From JAAGZL01 sp050291725 (GTDB lineage: Bacteria > Pseudomonadota > Gammaproteobacteria > Chromatiales > Chromatiaceae), in assembly GCA_050291725.1 (NCBI GenBank), contig JBNKKH010000005.1:7835-71834 (forward strand): a stretch of 64,000 nucleotides of DNA, given 5' to 3'. The notes beneath the pieces were generated by a model. It did no database searches, had not been told where the DNA came from, and saw only the letters and a list, made by a program, of their open reading frames with translations. Numbering within the stretch: position 1 is the stretch's first letter; every line of letters starts with the position of its first letter. Of this stretch, positions 1 to 8,492 are shown one piece after another. Position numbers and translations under genes: made by a program.

Positions 1-628
1 TAGAGAGATTTAAAACAAACTCATGTGCAGCATCTATGTCGTTTTGATTTAAGTGCCGATGCCACTCATTTCTAGTTAGTTTGTTGCTATTTATTTGCTC
101 TTCTACAAGTGTCAGGGTCATTAAATCAAGCATAGTTGAGCCTTGAAATTTAGCACGCTGTGACCCAAAAACAATAAATAGCAACACGACTTTTGTCTGT
201 AAATCCCTATCGAGCATGTGAAATAAATTATTTGCACCAAATATGATCTTGTTTTTAATATCTGGTAAAAACATCATTACGTAAGAGTCTGACAATTCAA
301 GATTAACTTCTTTTTGTGCTTGATCGCGATAGCGCTGTAGATTTGGAAATCCTGCAAATAACAACATAATTTCACCACTTTGTTCTGCAACAGCTTGAGC
401 TTTATTCATCTGTAGTGTTGAAGGCTTAGTTGGTTTTATCTCAACCCAAATATTAAATTCTTCTAAATAAAAGTCTGGCAGATATGTTGTTTTCTTATAA
501 GGAAATCTCTTTGGTTCGTATGCCCATTTAACAGACATGGAGTCAAAGAACACAGCCCAAAGTGCTTCTAGCTTTGATCTAAACTTATATCCCTTGTATT
601 TTGTTTCTATCGATTGTATTTCGTACAT
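1..628 (-). CDS. PD-(D/E)XK nuclease-like protein, truncated by the window edge
   Basis: The frame is open from an ATG at 626-628 down to base 1 with no stop, so only the first 209 codons are present. The N-terminus has the layout of a compact PD-(D/E)XK nuclease-like domain that I associate with phage and mobile-element proteins: a RSKLEALWA helix (Glu21), a YEP segment, then YLPDF (Asp52) and WVEIK (Glu63, Lys65). These three elements fit the metal-binding E, D and E-x-K set. The remaining 140 residues are not recognised. A weak AAGAAG ribosome site precedes the ATG. The gene is visibly richer in A and T than the operon to its right and lies downstream of a tRNA gene, as accessory cargo often does. 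Function is inferred from motifs only; a role in DNA cleavage is not shown. Confidence 0.7.
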   Translation of the reverse strand, partial: MYEIQSIETKYKGYKFRSKLEALWAVFFDSMSVKWAYEPKRFPYKKTTYLPDFYLEEFNIWVEIKPTKPSTLQMNKAQAVAEQSGEIMLLFAGFPNLQRYRDQAQKEVNLELSDSYVMMFLPDIKNKIIFGANNLFHMLDRDLQTKVVLLFIVFGSQRAKFQGSTMLDLMTLTLVEEQINSNKLTRNEWHRHLNQNDIDAAHEFVLNLS

Positions 629-860
629 TGCTTCTTTTGTAAATTCTAATAGTTGATTAGATTGTTAGGCTTGAGCATATATCGTGGAGCTTAACCAGCT
701 CGAATTTCGAGAGGTACAGCATAAGTAGCAATTCTAATTTAAATCAAGTCAGGAAGCATTTTGTATAGAAAGCATCCTGCTGCTGTTATTATTCCGTCTT
801 AACTAAAGATTAACAGACTGCTGGACTTTGAAAAAGAGTCAGTTATTGGTTGATCAGAAA
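629..860. other. Intergenic stretch between nuclease-like gene and tRNA
   Basis: No convincing gene is seen on either strand. It holds a small perfect inverted repeat, CTCGAA-t-TTCGAG, near 699-711. No duplicated tRNA 3' end that would mark an attachment site was found by eye. The region is AT-rich like the gene to its left and probably carries that gene's promoter. Confidence 0.4.
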
Positions 861-887
861 CAAAAACCCCAAACACTAGGCCTGGGC
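861..887 (-). terminator. Possible intrinsic terminator after the rpoD/tRNA transcript
   Basis: Read on the minus strand, CCCAGG and TTTGGG can pair (two G-T wobbles) around a 7-nt loop, followed by GTTTTTGTTT. This is a modest hairpin plus T-tract placed about 100 nt past the tRNA gene, where a terminator would be expected. The stem is weak, so confidence is limited. A second perfect hairpin, CATAGGGT-CGTA-ACCCTATG (about 956-975), lies closer to the tRNA but has no T-tract. Confidence 0.4.
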
Positions 888-986
888 ATTACGATGGAGT
901 GGTAGGGCGTGTTGGCATCGATACTACCACCAAGGGACTATGCGTACCTTGGCCATAGGGTCGTAACCCTATGACTTATAAGAATT

Positions 987-1063
<77 letters not shown>

Positions 1064-1135
1064 GGTGTTGCTAAGCGGGTTGTATTAATAAACTATCCTT
1101 TGTATTTCTTCAAGCCTTTCTTGGCGTGGTTTTTA

Positions 1136-2974
1136 TTAATCGTTATCAATAAAGCTGTAGAGCTTTTCTGAACGCGATGGATGACGCAGTTTACGCAGCG
1201 CCTTGGCTTCAATCTGCCTGATACGCTCACGGGTTACGTCAAACTGTTTACCTACCTCTTCCAGAGTGTGGTCGGTGTTCATGTCGATACCAAAGCGCAT
1301 GCGTAGCACTTTGGCTTCGCGTGAGGTTAGGCCTTCTAACATTACTTTTGTGGACTCACGCAGTCCTTCGCCGGTGGCGGAGTCTGATGGTGACTCTACA
1401 CCTGAGTCTTCGATAAAGTCTCCTAGATGGGAGTCTTCATCGTCGCCGATTGGTGTCTCCATAGAGATCGGCTCTTTGGCGATTTTGAGTACCTTACGTA
1501 CTTTGTCTTCTGGCATCTCCATGCGCTCGGCCAGCTCTTCTGGAGTGGCTTCGCGTCCCATCTCTTGCACCATTTGGCGAGAGATGCGATTCAGTTTGTT
1601 TATGGTCTCTATCATATGCACCGGAATACGGATGGTACGGGCCTGGTCCGCAATAGAGCGGGTGATGGCTTGACGAATCCACCAGGTTGCATAGGTTGAG
1701 AATTTGTAACCGCGACGGTATTCGAATTTGTCTACCGCCTTCATTAGGCCGATGTTGCCCTCCTGAATCAGATCCAGGAACTGCAGGCCGCGGTTGGTAT
1801 ATTTTTTGGCGATAGAGATAACCAGACGCAGGTTGGCTTCCACCATCTCTTTCTTGGCACGGCGTGCCTTGGCCTCGCCGATAGACATCTTGCGGTTGAT
1901 CTCTTTGATGTCGAGAATGGATAGGCCGCTGCGTTGTTCCAGGTCCAGCAGTTTCTTCTGGGCGCGCAGTACCTCTTCTGTTACATCATTCAGCGCTTCA
2001 GAGTAGGGTTTGCCCAGGTCTATCTGGTCCTGAATCCAGTTCAGGTCGGTTTCACGCTCAGGAAATGAGGTGATGAATGTCTTGCGTGGCATGCCTGCAT
2101 GCTTGACGCAGAGATCCATGACGGCGCGTTCCTGGCTACGAATTAAAGTGATGGTTTGGCGCAGGTTGTCAACCAGGAGGTTGAATACCGCTGGTATAAA
2201 TCTGAACTCGAGGAAGGTCTCGGTTACTTTTTCCGTGGCCTTGATGGTGCTCTTGTGGTCGCTACCATTTTTTTCAATACTGGCGACCAGGGCCTTGAAG
2301 CGTTTACTTAATTCTTTACGCTTGGCTTCTGCCTCTTCAGGATCGGGACCTGTATCCTCTTCCTCCACTTCCTCTTCAGTATCCGAATCATCACTGTCAT
2401 CATCATTGTCAGTGTTGAGACTGGCTGGTGTCACAGGTTTGGCGATTTCATCCGGCTCATTTGGATCTATGAAGCCGCTAATGATGTCGGTCAGGCGCAT
2501 CTCTTCGCTTTTGACCTTATCAAACATGTTAAGCACAGAAGCGATGGTGTCAGGATAGGCGCTAATGGCAGAGAGGATGTGATTGAGCCCCTCTTCAATG
2601 CGCTTGGCTATCTTCAGTTCGCCTTCGCGTGTAAGGAGTTCTACCGTACCCATTTCACGCATGTACATGCGGACTGGGTCAGTGGTGCGGCCAAATTCGC
2701 TATCAACGCTCGCTAGGGCAGCAGCGGCTGCTTCGGCAGCGTCTTCATCTGTCGAATTGGCGTCATCAGAAATTGCGGTGTCATCAGCATCTGGGGCGGT
2801 TTCGTGCACGGAAATGCCCATATCATTGATCATGCGAATGATATCTTCGATCTGCTCTGGCTCGACGATGCTGTCAGGTAAATGGTCGTTTACTTCAGCG
2901 TATGTTAGGAACCCCTGCTCTTTCCCTTTTGCGATCAGCTGTTTTAGTTGGGATTGCTGTTGCTCTTGATTCAT
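1136..2974 (-). CDS. rpoD: RNA polymerase primary sigma factor RpoD (sigma-70)
   Basis: This is the housekeeping sigma factor that directs RNA polymerase to -10/-35 promoters. The 612 residues match the usual gammaproteobacterial size. Visible parts in order are an N-terminal region 1.1, region 1.2 (DPVRMYMREMG), a long acidic non-conserved insert (about residues 185-225, rich in D and E), region 2 with the -10 helix YATWWIRQAITRSIADQ, region 3, and region 4.2 with the -35 helix-turn-helix TLEEVGKQFDVTRERIRQIE. The ATG is preceded by TAGGAA. It is the last protein gene of the rpsU-yqeY-dnaG-rpoD operon, about 100 nt after dnaG, with a possible internal promoter in that gap. A tRNA gene follows on the same strand. 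Confidence 0.99.
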   Translation of the reverse strand: MNQEQQQSQLKQLIAKGKEQGFLTYAEVNDHLPDSIVEPEQIEDIIRMINDMGISVHETAPDADDTAISDDANSTDEDAAEAAAAALASVDSEFGRTTDPVRMYMREMGTVELLTREGELKIAKRIEEGLNHILSAISAYPDTIASVLNMFDKVKSEEMRLTDIISGFIDPNEPDEIAKPVTPASLNTDNDDDSDDSDTEEEVEEEDTGPDPEEAEAKRKELSKRFKALVASIEKNGSDHKSTIKATEKVTETFLEFRFIPAVFNLLVDNLRQTITLIRSQERAVMDLCVKHAGMPRKTFITSFPERETDLNWIQDQIDLGKPYSEALNDVTEEVLRAQKKLLDLEQRSGLSILDIKEINRKMSIGEAKARRAKKEMVEANLRLVISIAKKYTNRGLQFLDLIQEGNIGLMKAVDKFEYRRGYKFSTYATWWIRQAITRSIADQARTIRIPVHMIETINKLNRISRQMVQEMGREATPEELAERMEMPEDKVRKVLKIAKEPISMETPIGDDEDSHLGDFIEDSGVESPSDSATGEGLRESTKVMLEGLTSREAKVLRMRFGIDMNTDHTLEEVGKQFDVTRERIRQIEAKALRKLRHPSRSEKLYSFIDND

Positions 2975-3022
2975 TTCCTACCCATGAATGTAGTAACCTG
3001 GTTTATCGGACACAAGCCGCAC

Positions 3023-3051
3023 AGTATAGCAATTGAGCCTAAATATTTCCA
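3023..3051 (-). promoter_or_regulatory. Candidate internal promoter for rpoD
   Basis: On the minus strand TGGAAA (3046-3051) and TATACT (3023-3028) are separated by 17 nt, within the dnaG-rpoD gap. The -10 is good and the -35 matches four of six consensus bases. Internal promoters that uncouple rpoD from the upstream operon genes are known in E. coli, which is why this site is listed. Confidence 0.35.
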
Positions 3052-3082
3052 GGTAAATGCTGCTTAGTCGCATCATTGGGTA

Positions 3083-4822
3083 CTACTTTTCACTATTCTC
3101 CGATAAAAGTTGGTTTAGCCTATTCTTTTCTTGATCTTCTAGACCAGTAGTTTTCGCCTTCTCCAGTAGTCTGTCGAGTTCGCCAGTATTAATCTGTTGC
3201 TCCAGCGCCTTGAGCGTGTCTCTGAATTCGGCCTCAACTCCTTGCTCTGGTATGAACAGATCTACAGCAGACAGCTTGGATATGTGCTGGTGCTCTTCTG
3301 TTCCTCTCCAGCGCTCGATTAGTTGAGCTGTCTTAAGATTAGGATGGTTCTGAACTAATTCAAGTAGTTTACGCAAAAGATTTGTGCCTAAAGAGTCCAA
3401 TTTCTGCCAATTATTGGGCAAATCATCCAAAGTTCCGAGTTTTGGATGCTGTAGCAGCATGGTTATGGCTCTTCTGACCATGGGCATGGGTCTATGGTCG
3501 CGGGAAGGGGGAGAGGGCGGTCGTTTTGGGGTGGACTGTTTATTTTCGCCCATCATATATGAGGTATCTACACCAACTATCTGGTTAAGTTGTTGCTGCA
3601 GAATATCCCGAAAAACCCCTTTGGGTATGCTGGATATTAGGGGCTTAGCCAACTCTGCCAGCCGCGCGCGTCCGCCAGGCTCGGTGGTGTCTATCTCATT
3701 TGAGAGGTGGTCGAGCATAAATTGAGAGAGCGGGGTGGCGTTGTTGATCCGCTGGCTAAAGGCTTCGGTCCCCTCTTGGCGGATCATGGTATCCGGGTCT
3801 TCACCTTGTGGCAGAAACAGGAACTTAACTTCACGGCCATCGCGCATCATGGGTAGCGTGGTCTTCAGCGCCTTCCATCCGGCTTCAGAGCCAGCCCGGT
3901 CGCCATCAAAGCAGAAGATCACTTTATGGGTGACGCGAAACAGCTGTTCCAGATGTTCGCCTGTGGTGGCGGTGCCCAATGTGGCCACGCCATAACGAAT
4001 GCCGAACTGGGCTAGGGCCACTACATCCATATAGCCTTCCACCACCAAAAGCTGCTCAATTTTGCGCAGGGCCTTTTGCGCCTCGTACAGTCCGTAGAGT
4101 TCGCGCCCTTTGTGGAAAACTGGGGTTTCGGGGGAGTTGAGATATTTAGGTGCATCATCCTTACTCAAGACGCGCCCACCAAACGCTATGGTGCGTCCTC
4201 TGCGATCGCGGATAGGGAACATAATGCGATTACGGAAGCGGTCGTAGCATTTGCCTTCCGGTTCGGAGATCATGCCGGTTATGCGCAGTTGCTTCAGGCC
4301 CTCTGCATCTTGCCCCAGCTGTTTAATCAGGTTGTCCCAGCCTGGGGGAGCAAAGCCTACCCCAAACTCGGCGGCGATCTCACCACTCAAGCCTCTGCCT
4401 TTTAGGTAATCTACCGCCTGTTGGGCTTGGGGATGTTTGCGTAGTTGCTGGCTGTAATATTGCGCTGACTCTTCCAATGTTTGGTAAAGTGGACGCAGAT
4501 CAGGCCCTGATGATTGGCCTTCCTCCCGTGGTACCTCCAGCCCCTGCATCTGCGCCAGCTCTTCGATGGCGTCGACAAATCCCATGTTGTCGTACTCCAT
4601 GAGAAAGCCAACGGCAGTGCCGTGGGCGCCGCAGCCAAAGCAGTGGTAGAACTGTTTCTCCCGACTTACGGTGAAGGAGGGGGTTTTTTCATCGTGGAAT
4701 GGGCAGCAGGCTTGGTAGTCTCGTCCGGCCTTTTTCAGCGGGACGCGGCCATTTATCAGATCAACAATGTCGACCCGGTCTAACAGTTCATCAATAAAAT
4801 GTGCGGGAATTTTGCCTGCCAT
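3083..4822 (-). CDS. dnaG: DNA primase DnaG
   Basis: DnaG synthesises RNA primers at the replication fork in contact with DnaB helicase. The 579-residue product has the expected order: an N-terminal zinc-binding domain (CPFH near residue 40 and CFGCG near 61), a TOPRIM catalytic core (LLVVEGYMDVVAL and the FDGDRAG acidic motif near residue 306), and a helicase-interacting C-terminal domain. The length is typical. The ATG lies about 50 nt after the yqeY stop, and rpoD follows. The operon arrangement couples replication, transcription and translation initiation, the classical macromolecular-synthesis operon. Confidence 0.98.
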   Translation of the reverse strand: MAGKIPAHFIDELLDRVDIVDLINGRVPLKKAGRDYQACCPFHDEKTPSFTVSREKQFYHCFGCGAHGTAVGFLMEYDNMGFVDAIEELAQMQGLEVPREEGQSSGPDLRPLYQTLEESAQYYSQQLRKHPQAQQAVDYLKGRGLSGEIAAEFGVGFAPPGWDNLIKQLGQDAEGLKQLRITGMISEPEGKCYDRFRNRIMFPIRDRRGRTIAFGGRVLSKDDAPKYLNSPETPVFHKGRELYGLYEAQKALRKIEQLLVVEGYMDVVALAQFGIRYGVATLGTATTGEHLEQLFRVTHKVIFCFDGDRAGSEAGWKALKTTLPMMRDGREVKFLFLPQGEDPDTMIRQEGTEAFSQRINNATPLSQFMLDHLSNEIDTTEPGGRARLAELAKPLISSIPKGVFRDILQQQLNQIVGVDTSYMMGENKQSTPKRPPSPPSRDHRPMPMVRRAITMLLQHPKLGTLDDLPNNWQKLDSLGTNLLRKLLELVQNHPNLKTAQLIERWRGTEEHQHISKLSAVDLFIPEQGVEAEFRDTLKALEQQINTGELDRLLEKAKTTGLEDQEKNRLNQLLSENSEK

Positions 4823-4871
4823 GTCGTAAGACTAAAACATCGCAAGCCAGAAGGGTATATCTGAAAAGGAA

Positions 4872-5315
4872 TCAGCTCCCAAGTAGCTGTTTTATCTTGG
4901 CGCTAACTGCGCCCATGTCTGCACGTCCCTGTAGCTTGGGTTTGAGTATACCCATGACCTTACCCATGTCTCGCATGGATTCGGCTCCGGTCTCGGCCAT
5001 GGCCTGTTTGATGAGATCGGTGATCTCCTCTTCGCTCAGGGCCTCAGGTAGATACTCTTGCAACACCTCAATCTCAAACTGTTCCTGCTCGGCCAGTTCG
5101 TCCCTTCCGGCTTTTGCATACTGTTCAATTGAGTCGCGGCGCTGTTTTACCATCTTGTCCAGAACGGCTAGAACCTGATCGTCGTCCAGTTCAATCCGTT
5201 CGTCCACCTCACGCTGTTTTATAGCGGCCATGATCAAACGGATGACGCCAAGCTTGCGCTTGTCGCCGCCCTTCATGGCGCTTTTCATATCATCCTGGAT
5301 GCGTTGCTTGAGCAT
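4872..5315 (-). CDS. GatB/YqeY domain-containing protein
   Basis: This 147-residue protein is of the YqeY family, which resembles the tRNA-binding tail domain of GatB and occurs as a free-standing protein in many bacteria. The family signature MLKQRIQDDMKSAMKGGDK at the N-terminus, the central QRRDSIEQYAKAGR and LQEYLP segments, and the end LKGRAD-type motif (LQGRADMGAVSAKIKQLL) are all visible. The precise role is unknown; an effect on tRNA amidation or charging is only suggested by homology. It lies between rpsU (39 nt) and dnaG (49 nt) on the same strand, an insertion into the operon that I recall from Pseudomonas but not from E. coli. Confidence 0.93.
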   Translation of the reverse strand: MLKQRIQDDMKSAMKGGDKRKLGVIRLIMAAIKQREVDERIELDDDQVLAVLDKMVKQRRDSIEQYAKAGRDELAEQEQFEIEVLQEYLPEALSEEEITDLIKQAMAETGAESMRDMGKVMGILKPKLQGRADMGAVSAKIKQLLGS

Positions 5316-5354
5316 GGCGTTGAGTGCCTTAGACTAGCTTGGTAGGAAGATGGA

Positions 5355-5570
5355 TTAGTATTGACGTTCGAACTTGCGGCTCTCGCGCTGGACCTTTTTC
5401 AGATTGCGCTTTACAGCTGCTGCGGCCTTACGCTTACGCTCGGAAGTTGGCTTTTCATAGAACTCGCGACGACGTACTTCGGCTAGAACTCCAGCCTTCT
5501 CACATGAGCGCTTAAAGCGACGCATTGCCACTTCAAAAGGTTCGTTCTCTTTTACACGTACTTGGGGCAT
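5355..5570 (-). CDS. rpsU: 30S ribosomal protein S21
   Basis: bS21 is a small basic protein of the 30S platform that helps mRNA base-pair with the anti-Shine-Dalgarno region. The 71 residues begin MPQVRVKENEPFEVA and include FKRSCEKAGVLAEVRRREFYEKP, nearly invariant in this family (quoted in part: RRFKRSCEKAG). The ATG at 5568-5570 is chosen because a GAGGAT ribosome site lies just upstream; an upstream TTG in frame overlaps that site and is not credible. It is the first gene of the operon with yqeY, dnaG and rpoD, and a well-spaced promoter lies upstream. Confidence 0.98.
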   Translation of the reverse strand: MPQVRVKENEPFEVAMRRFKRSCEKAGVLAEVRRREFYEKPTSERKRKAAAAVKRNLKKVQRESRKFERQY

Positions 5571-5622
5571 GTTTATCCTCAAAAAATAATCAAAATTTTG
5601 CGTATAAAGCTAAAGAGCGGGG

Positions 5623-5651
5623 ATTCTACTGCCTGTAAGCCATTAATGCAA
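5623..5651 (-). promoter_or_regulatory. Predicted promoter of the rpsU-yqeY-dnaG-rpoD operon
   Basis: On the minus strand TTGCAT (5646-5651) and TAGAAT (5623-5628) are 17 nt apart. This places transcription start around 5616, about 45 nt before the rpsU start codon. The -10 matches five of six consensus bases and the -35 three of six. Confidence 0.5.
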
Positions 5652-5840
5652 AGCGTTTGGGGGAAAATTTAGCGGAAATTAGGCGAAAATTAGGGGCATA
5701 TTGAGGATAAGGGGTGTAAGTTCATATAAAATTGCCGCGATCTGTTAAGTGCGGCCATGGTGACTTGTTGTGCGATTATTGCTGTTTGGAGCCGAAAGTC
5801 ACCTTAAATCATTCTGTTATCTCTATATTGGAGGCGGGTT

Positions 5841-6884
5841 TTGCGGGTATTAGGTATTGAAACATCCTGTGATGAGACTGGAGTTGCTATCTATGACAGC
5901 GACAAAGGGTTGCTGGCCCATAGCCTCTACAGTCAGATAGAGATCCATGAGGATTTTGGCGGCGTGGTGCCAGAGCTGGCCTCACGCGATCATGTACGCA
6001 AGACACTGCCTCTAATTAAAGAGTGCTTGGCTCAAACCGGCTCTGGCTTAGAACAGTTGGATGGGTTGGCCTATACCGCTGGCCCTGGTCTGGTGGGAGC
6101 GCTATTAGTTGGTAGCGCCATCGGCCGCAGCTTAGCTTGGACTCTGGGGTTGCCGGCAATCGGGGTACATCATATGGAGGGCCACATGTTGGCCCCTATG
6201 CTAGATGAAAGAAAACCGCAATTTCCCTTTGTCGCTCTGCTGGTTTCTGGTGGCCACACCCAACTGGTGGAGGTGCAGGAGGTGGGCAACTATCGGCTTT
6301 TGGGTGAATCTATTGACGATGCTGCCGGAGAAGCTTTCGATAAAACTGCTAAGCTGCTGGGTCTGCCCTATCCGGGAGGACCAGAGCTTGCCAGATTGGC
6401 AGAGCAGGGTGACCCCCAGCGGTTTCATTTTCCCCGCCCCATGACCGATCGCCCGGGTTTGGATTTCAGCTTTAGTGGCCTGAAGACCTTTGCCCTCAAT
6501 ACTATGCAGAGGGAGCTGGGTCCGGAAAATGGTCTGGAGCAGTCGGTGGCGGAGCAGACTAAGGCAGATATCGCTAGGGCATTTGAAGATGCGGTGGTGG
6601 ATACCATGGTGATCAAATGTCGGCGTGCGATGCGCGAGAGTAGCAGCTCCACCCTGGTTTTGGCAGGAGGTGTTAGCGCCAATAGCCGCCTGCGTCAGCG
6701 CATTAAACAGGCAATGGACAAAGAGAGAGTTGAGGTGTTCTATCCGCGTCCGGAGTTTTGTACCGATAACGGCGCAATGATCGCCTACGCTGGCTGGCAA
6801 CGGTTGAAGGCCGGTCAGACCGCGCCATTGAAATTTGGTGCCCGGCCACGCTGGCCCCTACAGGAGCTATCTACCCTGGGTTGA
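5841..6884 (+). CDS. tsaD: tRNA N6-adenosine threonylcarbamoyltransferase TsaD
   Basis: TsaD transfers the threonylcarbamoyl group to A37 of ANN-decoding tRNAs in the t6A pathway, together with TsaB, TsaC and TsaE. The 347-residue product starts RVLGIETSCDETGVAIYD, has the metal-binding HHMEGH motif near residue 111, the nucleotide-binding VSGGHT segment, and a C-terminal AGGVSAN motif. The start is TTG, preceded by GAGG seven nucleotides upstream; the family's N-terminus begins at exactly this residue, so TTG is well supported. It diverges from rpsU across about 270 nt and ends directly against the plsY stop codon. Confidence 0.98.
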   Translation: MRVLGIETSCDETGVAIYDSDKGLLAHSLYSQIEIHEDFGGVVPELASRDHVRKTLPLIKECLAQTGSGLEQLDGLAYTAGPGLVGALLVGSAIGRSLAWTLGLPAIGVHHMEGHMLAPMLDERKPQFPFVALLVSGGHTQLVEVQEVGNYRLLGESIDDAAGEAFDKTAKLLGLPYPGGPELARLAEQGDPQRFHFPRPMTDRPGLDFSFSGLKTFALNTMQRELGPENGLEQSVAEQTKADIARAFEDAVVDTMVIKCRRAMRESSSSTLVLAGGVSANSRLRQRIKQAMDKERVEVFYPRPEFCTDNGAMIAYAGWQRLKAGQTAPLKFGARPRWPLQELSTLG

Positions 6885-7499
6885 TCAGGAGTGGACCTGG
6901 TCGTTGGGGTCAGAGTTGTCTTTTATAGTCTCTTCTGACCCATCCAGAAGACTCTTAATGTTGGATTTATGGCGCCAGAACAGCAGGGCGCTCATGATAA
7001 TCTGCATTCCCACCAGTTCTGGAGCAGGCCAGAAAAACCACACCACCAGTGGAGCCAGGGCCATGCATACCAGGGCCGAGAGGGATGATATTTTTACCAC
7101 CTTGGCCATGAACAGCCAGATCAGGGCGATAACTCCGCCTATCTGCCATCCCAGTCCAAACTGACAGCCCAGTGCGGTGGCTACGCCCTTGCCACCCTGA
7201 AAGCGGAAGAATATAGGGTAGAGATGGCCCAGGAAGGCGGCCATAGCTACAGCGGCCAGAATCATGGGGGCAACATCCAGCATATTTGCAGCCAATACGG
7301 GTAGTAGCCCTTTGAGCATATCGCCAAACAAGGTGATTGCTGCTGCCTTCTTCCCGCCGATGCGCAGTACGTTGGTGGCTCCGGGATTGTTAGAGCCAAG
7401 GGTGCGGGGATCGGCTAGCCCCATAATTTTACATACAATTATGGCGCTGGATATGGAACCTAGCAGGTAGGCAATGGGGATTAGAATATAGTCAGTCAT
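6885..7499 (-). CDS. plsY: Glycerol-3-phosphate acyltransferase PlsY
   Basis: PlsY acylates glycerol-3-phosphate with acyl-phosphate, the first step of phospholipid synthesis in this pathway, and sits in the inner membrane. The product of 204 residues is hydrophobic with about five membrane segments and has the family motifs LGSISSA, GSNNPGATNVLR (near residue 37) and FRFQGGKGVATALG (near 104). The ATG at 7497-7499 gives the family's normal start; the frame runs further upstream without plausible homology. It is convergent with tsaD with no gap and divergent from folB. Confidence 0.96.
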   Translation of the reverse strand: MTDYILIPIAYLLGSISSAIIVCKIMGLADPRTLGSNNPGATNVLRIGGKKAAAITLFGDMLKGLLPVLAANMLDVAPMILAAVAMAAFLGHLYPIFFRFQGGKGVATALGCQFGLGWQIGGVIALIWLFMAKVVKISSLSALVCMALAPLVVWFFWPAPELVGMQIIMSALLFWRHKSNIKSLLDGSEETIKDNSDPNDQVHS

Positions 7500-7622
7500 T
7501 GTTTGGGTTTGTGCTTTTGTGCAATTTGACCCCGCTGTAGCCGGATAGTCAAGGTGGTTTGTTATTTGTCTCGTCTGTTTTACCATAGCCGTTAACTTGA
7601 TACAGGAATTGATCAGAGACCT

Positions 7623-7979
7623 ATGGATATAGTTTTTTTAAAAGATCTACGCATTGAGACCGTAATTGGCGTTTACGATTGGGAGCGCGAACTGAAGCAG
7701 ACTGTAGTGCTGGATGTGGAGATGAGCGCAGATGTGGCCAAGGCTGCGGCCAGTGATCACATCGACGATGCTCTGGACTACAAGAGCGTGGCTAAACGGC
7801 TGATTGAGTTTGTAGAGCAGTCGGAGTTTCAACTAGTGGAGACTTTGGCGGAGCGCTGTGTCCAGATTATTCGGCAAGAGTTCGGCGTTGCCTGGGTGCG
7901 TTTGACTCTGAATAAGATTGGCGCGGTGAGCAATGCCCGGGATGTGGGGGTTATTATTGAGCGAGGCGAGAACTCCTGA
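7623..7979 (+). CDS. folB: Dihydroneopterin aldolase FolB
   Basis: FolB cleaves 7,8-dihydroneopterin to 6-hydroxymethyl-7,8-dihydropterin in folate synthesis. The 118 residues are the usual length. The family N-terminus DIVFLKDLRIETVIGVYDWER is recognisable (key residues: IG-x-x-x-WE), as are the ALDYKSV segment and the active-site Lys in LTLNKIGAV. folK begins one nucleotide after the stop codon, so the two consecutive folate enzymes are translated together. Confidence 0.96.
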   Translation: MDIVFLKDLRIETVIGVYDWERELKQTVVLDVEMSADVAKAAASDHIDDALDYKSVAKRLIEFVEQSEFQLVETLAERCVQIIRQEFGVAWVRLTLNKIGAVSNARDVGVIIERGENS

Positions 7980-7980
7980 T

Positions 7981-8475
7981 ATGCGGCAACAGGTCTGGTT
8001 AAGTATCGGCACTAATGTTGATCGGGAAGCAAACGTTACTGGTTGTATAAAAGCGCTGCGTGCTGAGTTTGGTGAGCTAATCATCTCACAGGTTTATGAG
8101 AACGCCTCTTTTGGGTTTGAAGGCAGTCCTTTTTATAATCTAGTGGTTGGCTTCGAGAGCGACCGCTCAATTGATGAGCTTACCCAAACCTTTCACCAGA
8201 TTGAGGCGGATCATGGTCGTATCCGCAGTGGCCCCAAGTTTGCCGCCAGGAGTCTGGATATAGATCTGTTGACCTATGGGGACGAGGTGTTGAAACAGGG
8301 TAAGTTAGAGCTGCCGCGGCCTGAGATCCTGGAGTATGCGTTCGTGTTGGGGCCCTTGGCTGAGGTTGCTGGAGATGAGCGACACCCTATAAGCGGTGAA
8401 ACATATTCCGAGTTGTGGGATAGATTTGATAAGAGCAACCATGTTCTGACCCCGGTGGAGCTTTTGGGCATATAA
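7981..8475 (+). CDS. folK: 2-amino-4-hydroxy-6-hydroxymethyldihydropteridine diphosphokinase FolK
   Basis: FolK uses ATP to pyrophosphorylate 6-hydroxymethyl-7,8-dihydropterin, the step after FolB. The 164-residue protein begins MRQQVWLSIGTNVDRE and carries the HPPK signature with the paired aspartates RSLDIDLLTYGD near residue 95, and LPRPEILEYAFVLGPLAE. The ATG immediately after the folB stop is chosen because it gives the standard family N-terminus. It belongs to a two-gene folB-folK operon and ends close to the oppositely oriented EptA-like gene. Confidence 0.97.
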   Translation: MRQQVWLSIGTNVDREANVTGCIKALRAEFGELIISQVYENASFGFEGSPFYNLVVGFESDRSIDELTQTFHQIEADHGRIRSGPKFAARSLDIDLLTYGDEVLKQGKLELPRPEILEYAFVLGPLAEVAGDERHPISGETYSELWDRFDKSNHVLTPVELLGI

Positions 8476-8492
8476 GAGAAGAGGCCATTAAC

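Noticed and set aside
1203..2969. Plus-strand frames of up to 162 codons antisense to rpoD
   Set aside because: They follow from codon bias of rpoD, contain Ser-rich low-complexity sequence and have no support as genes.
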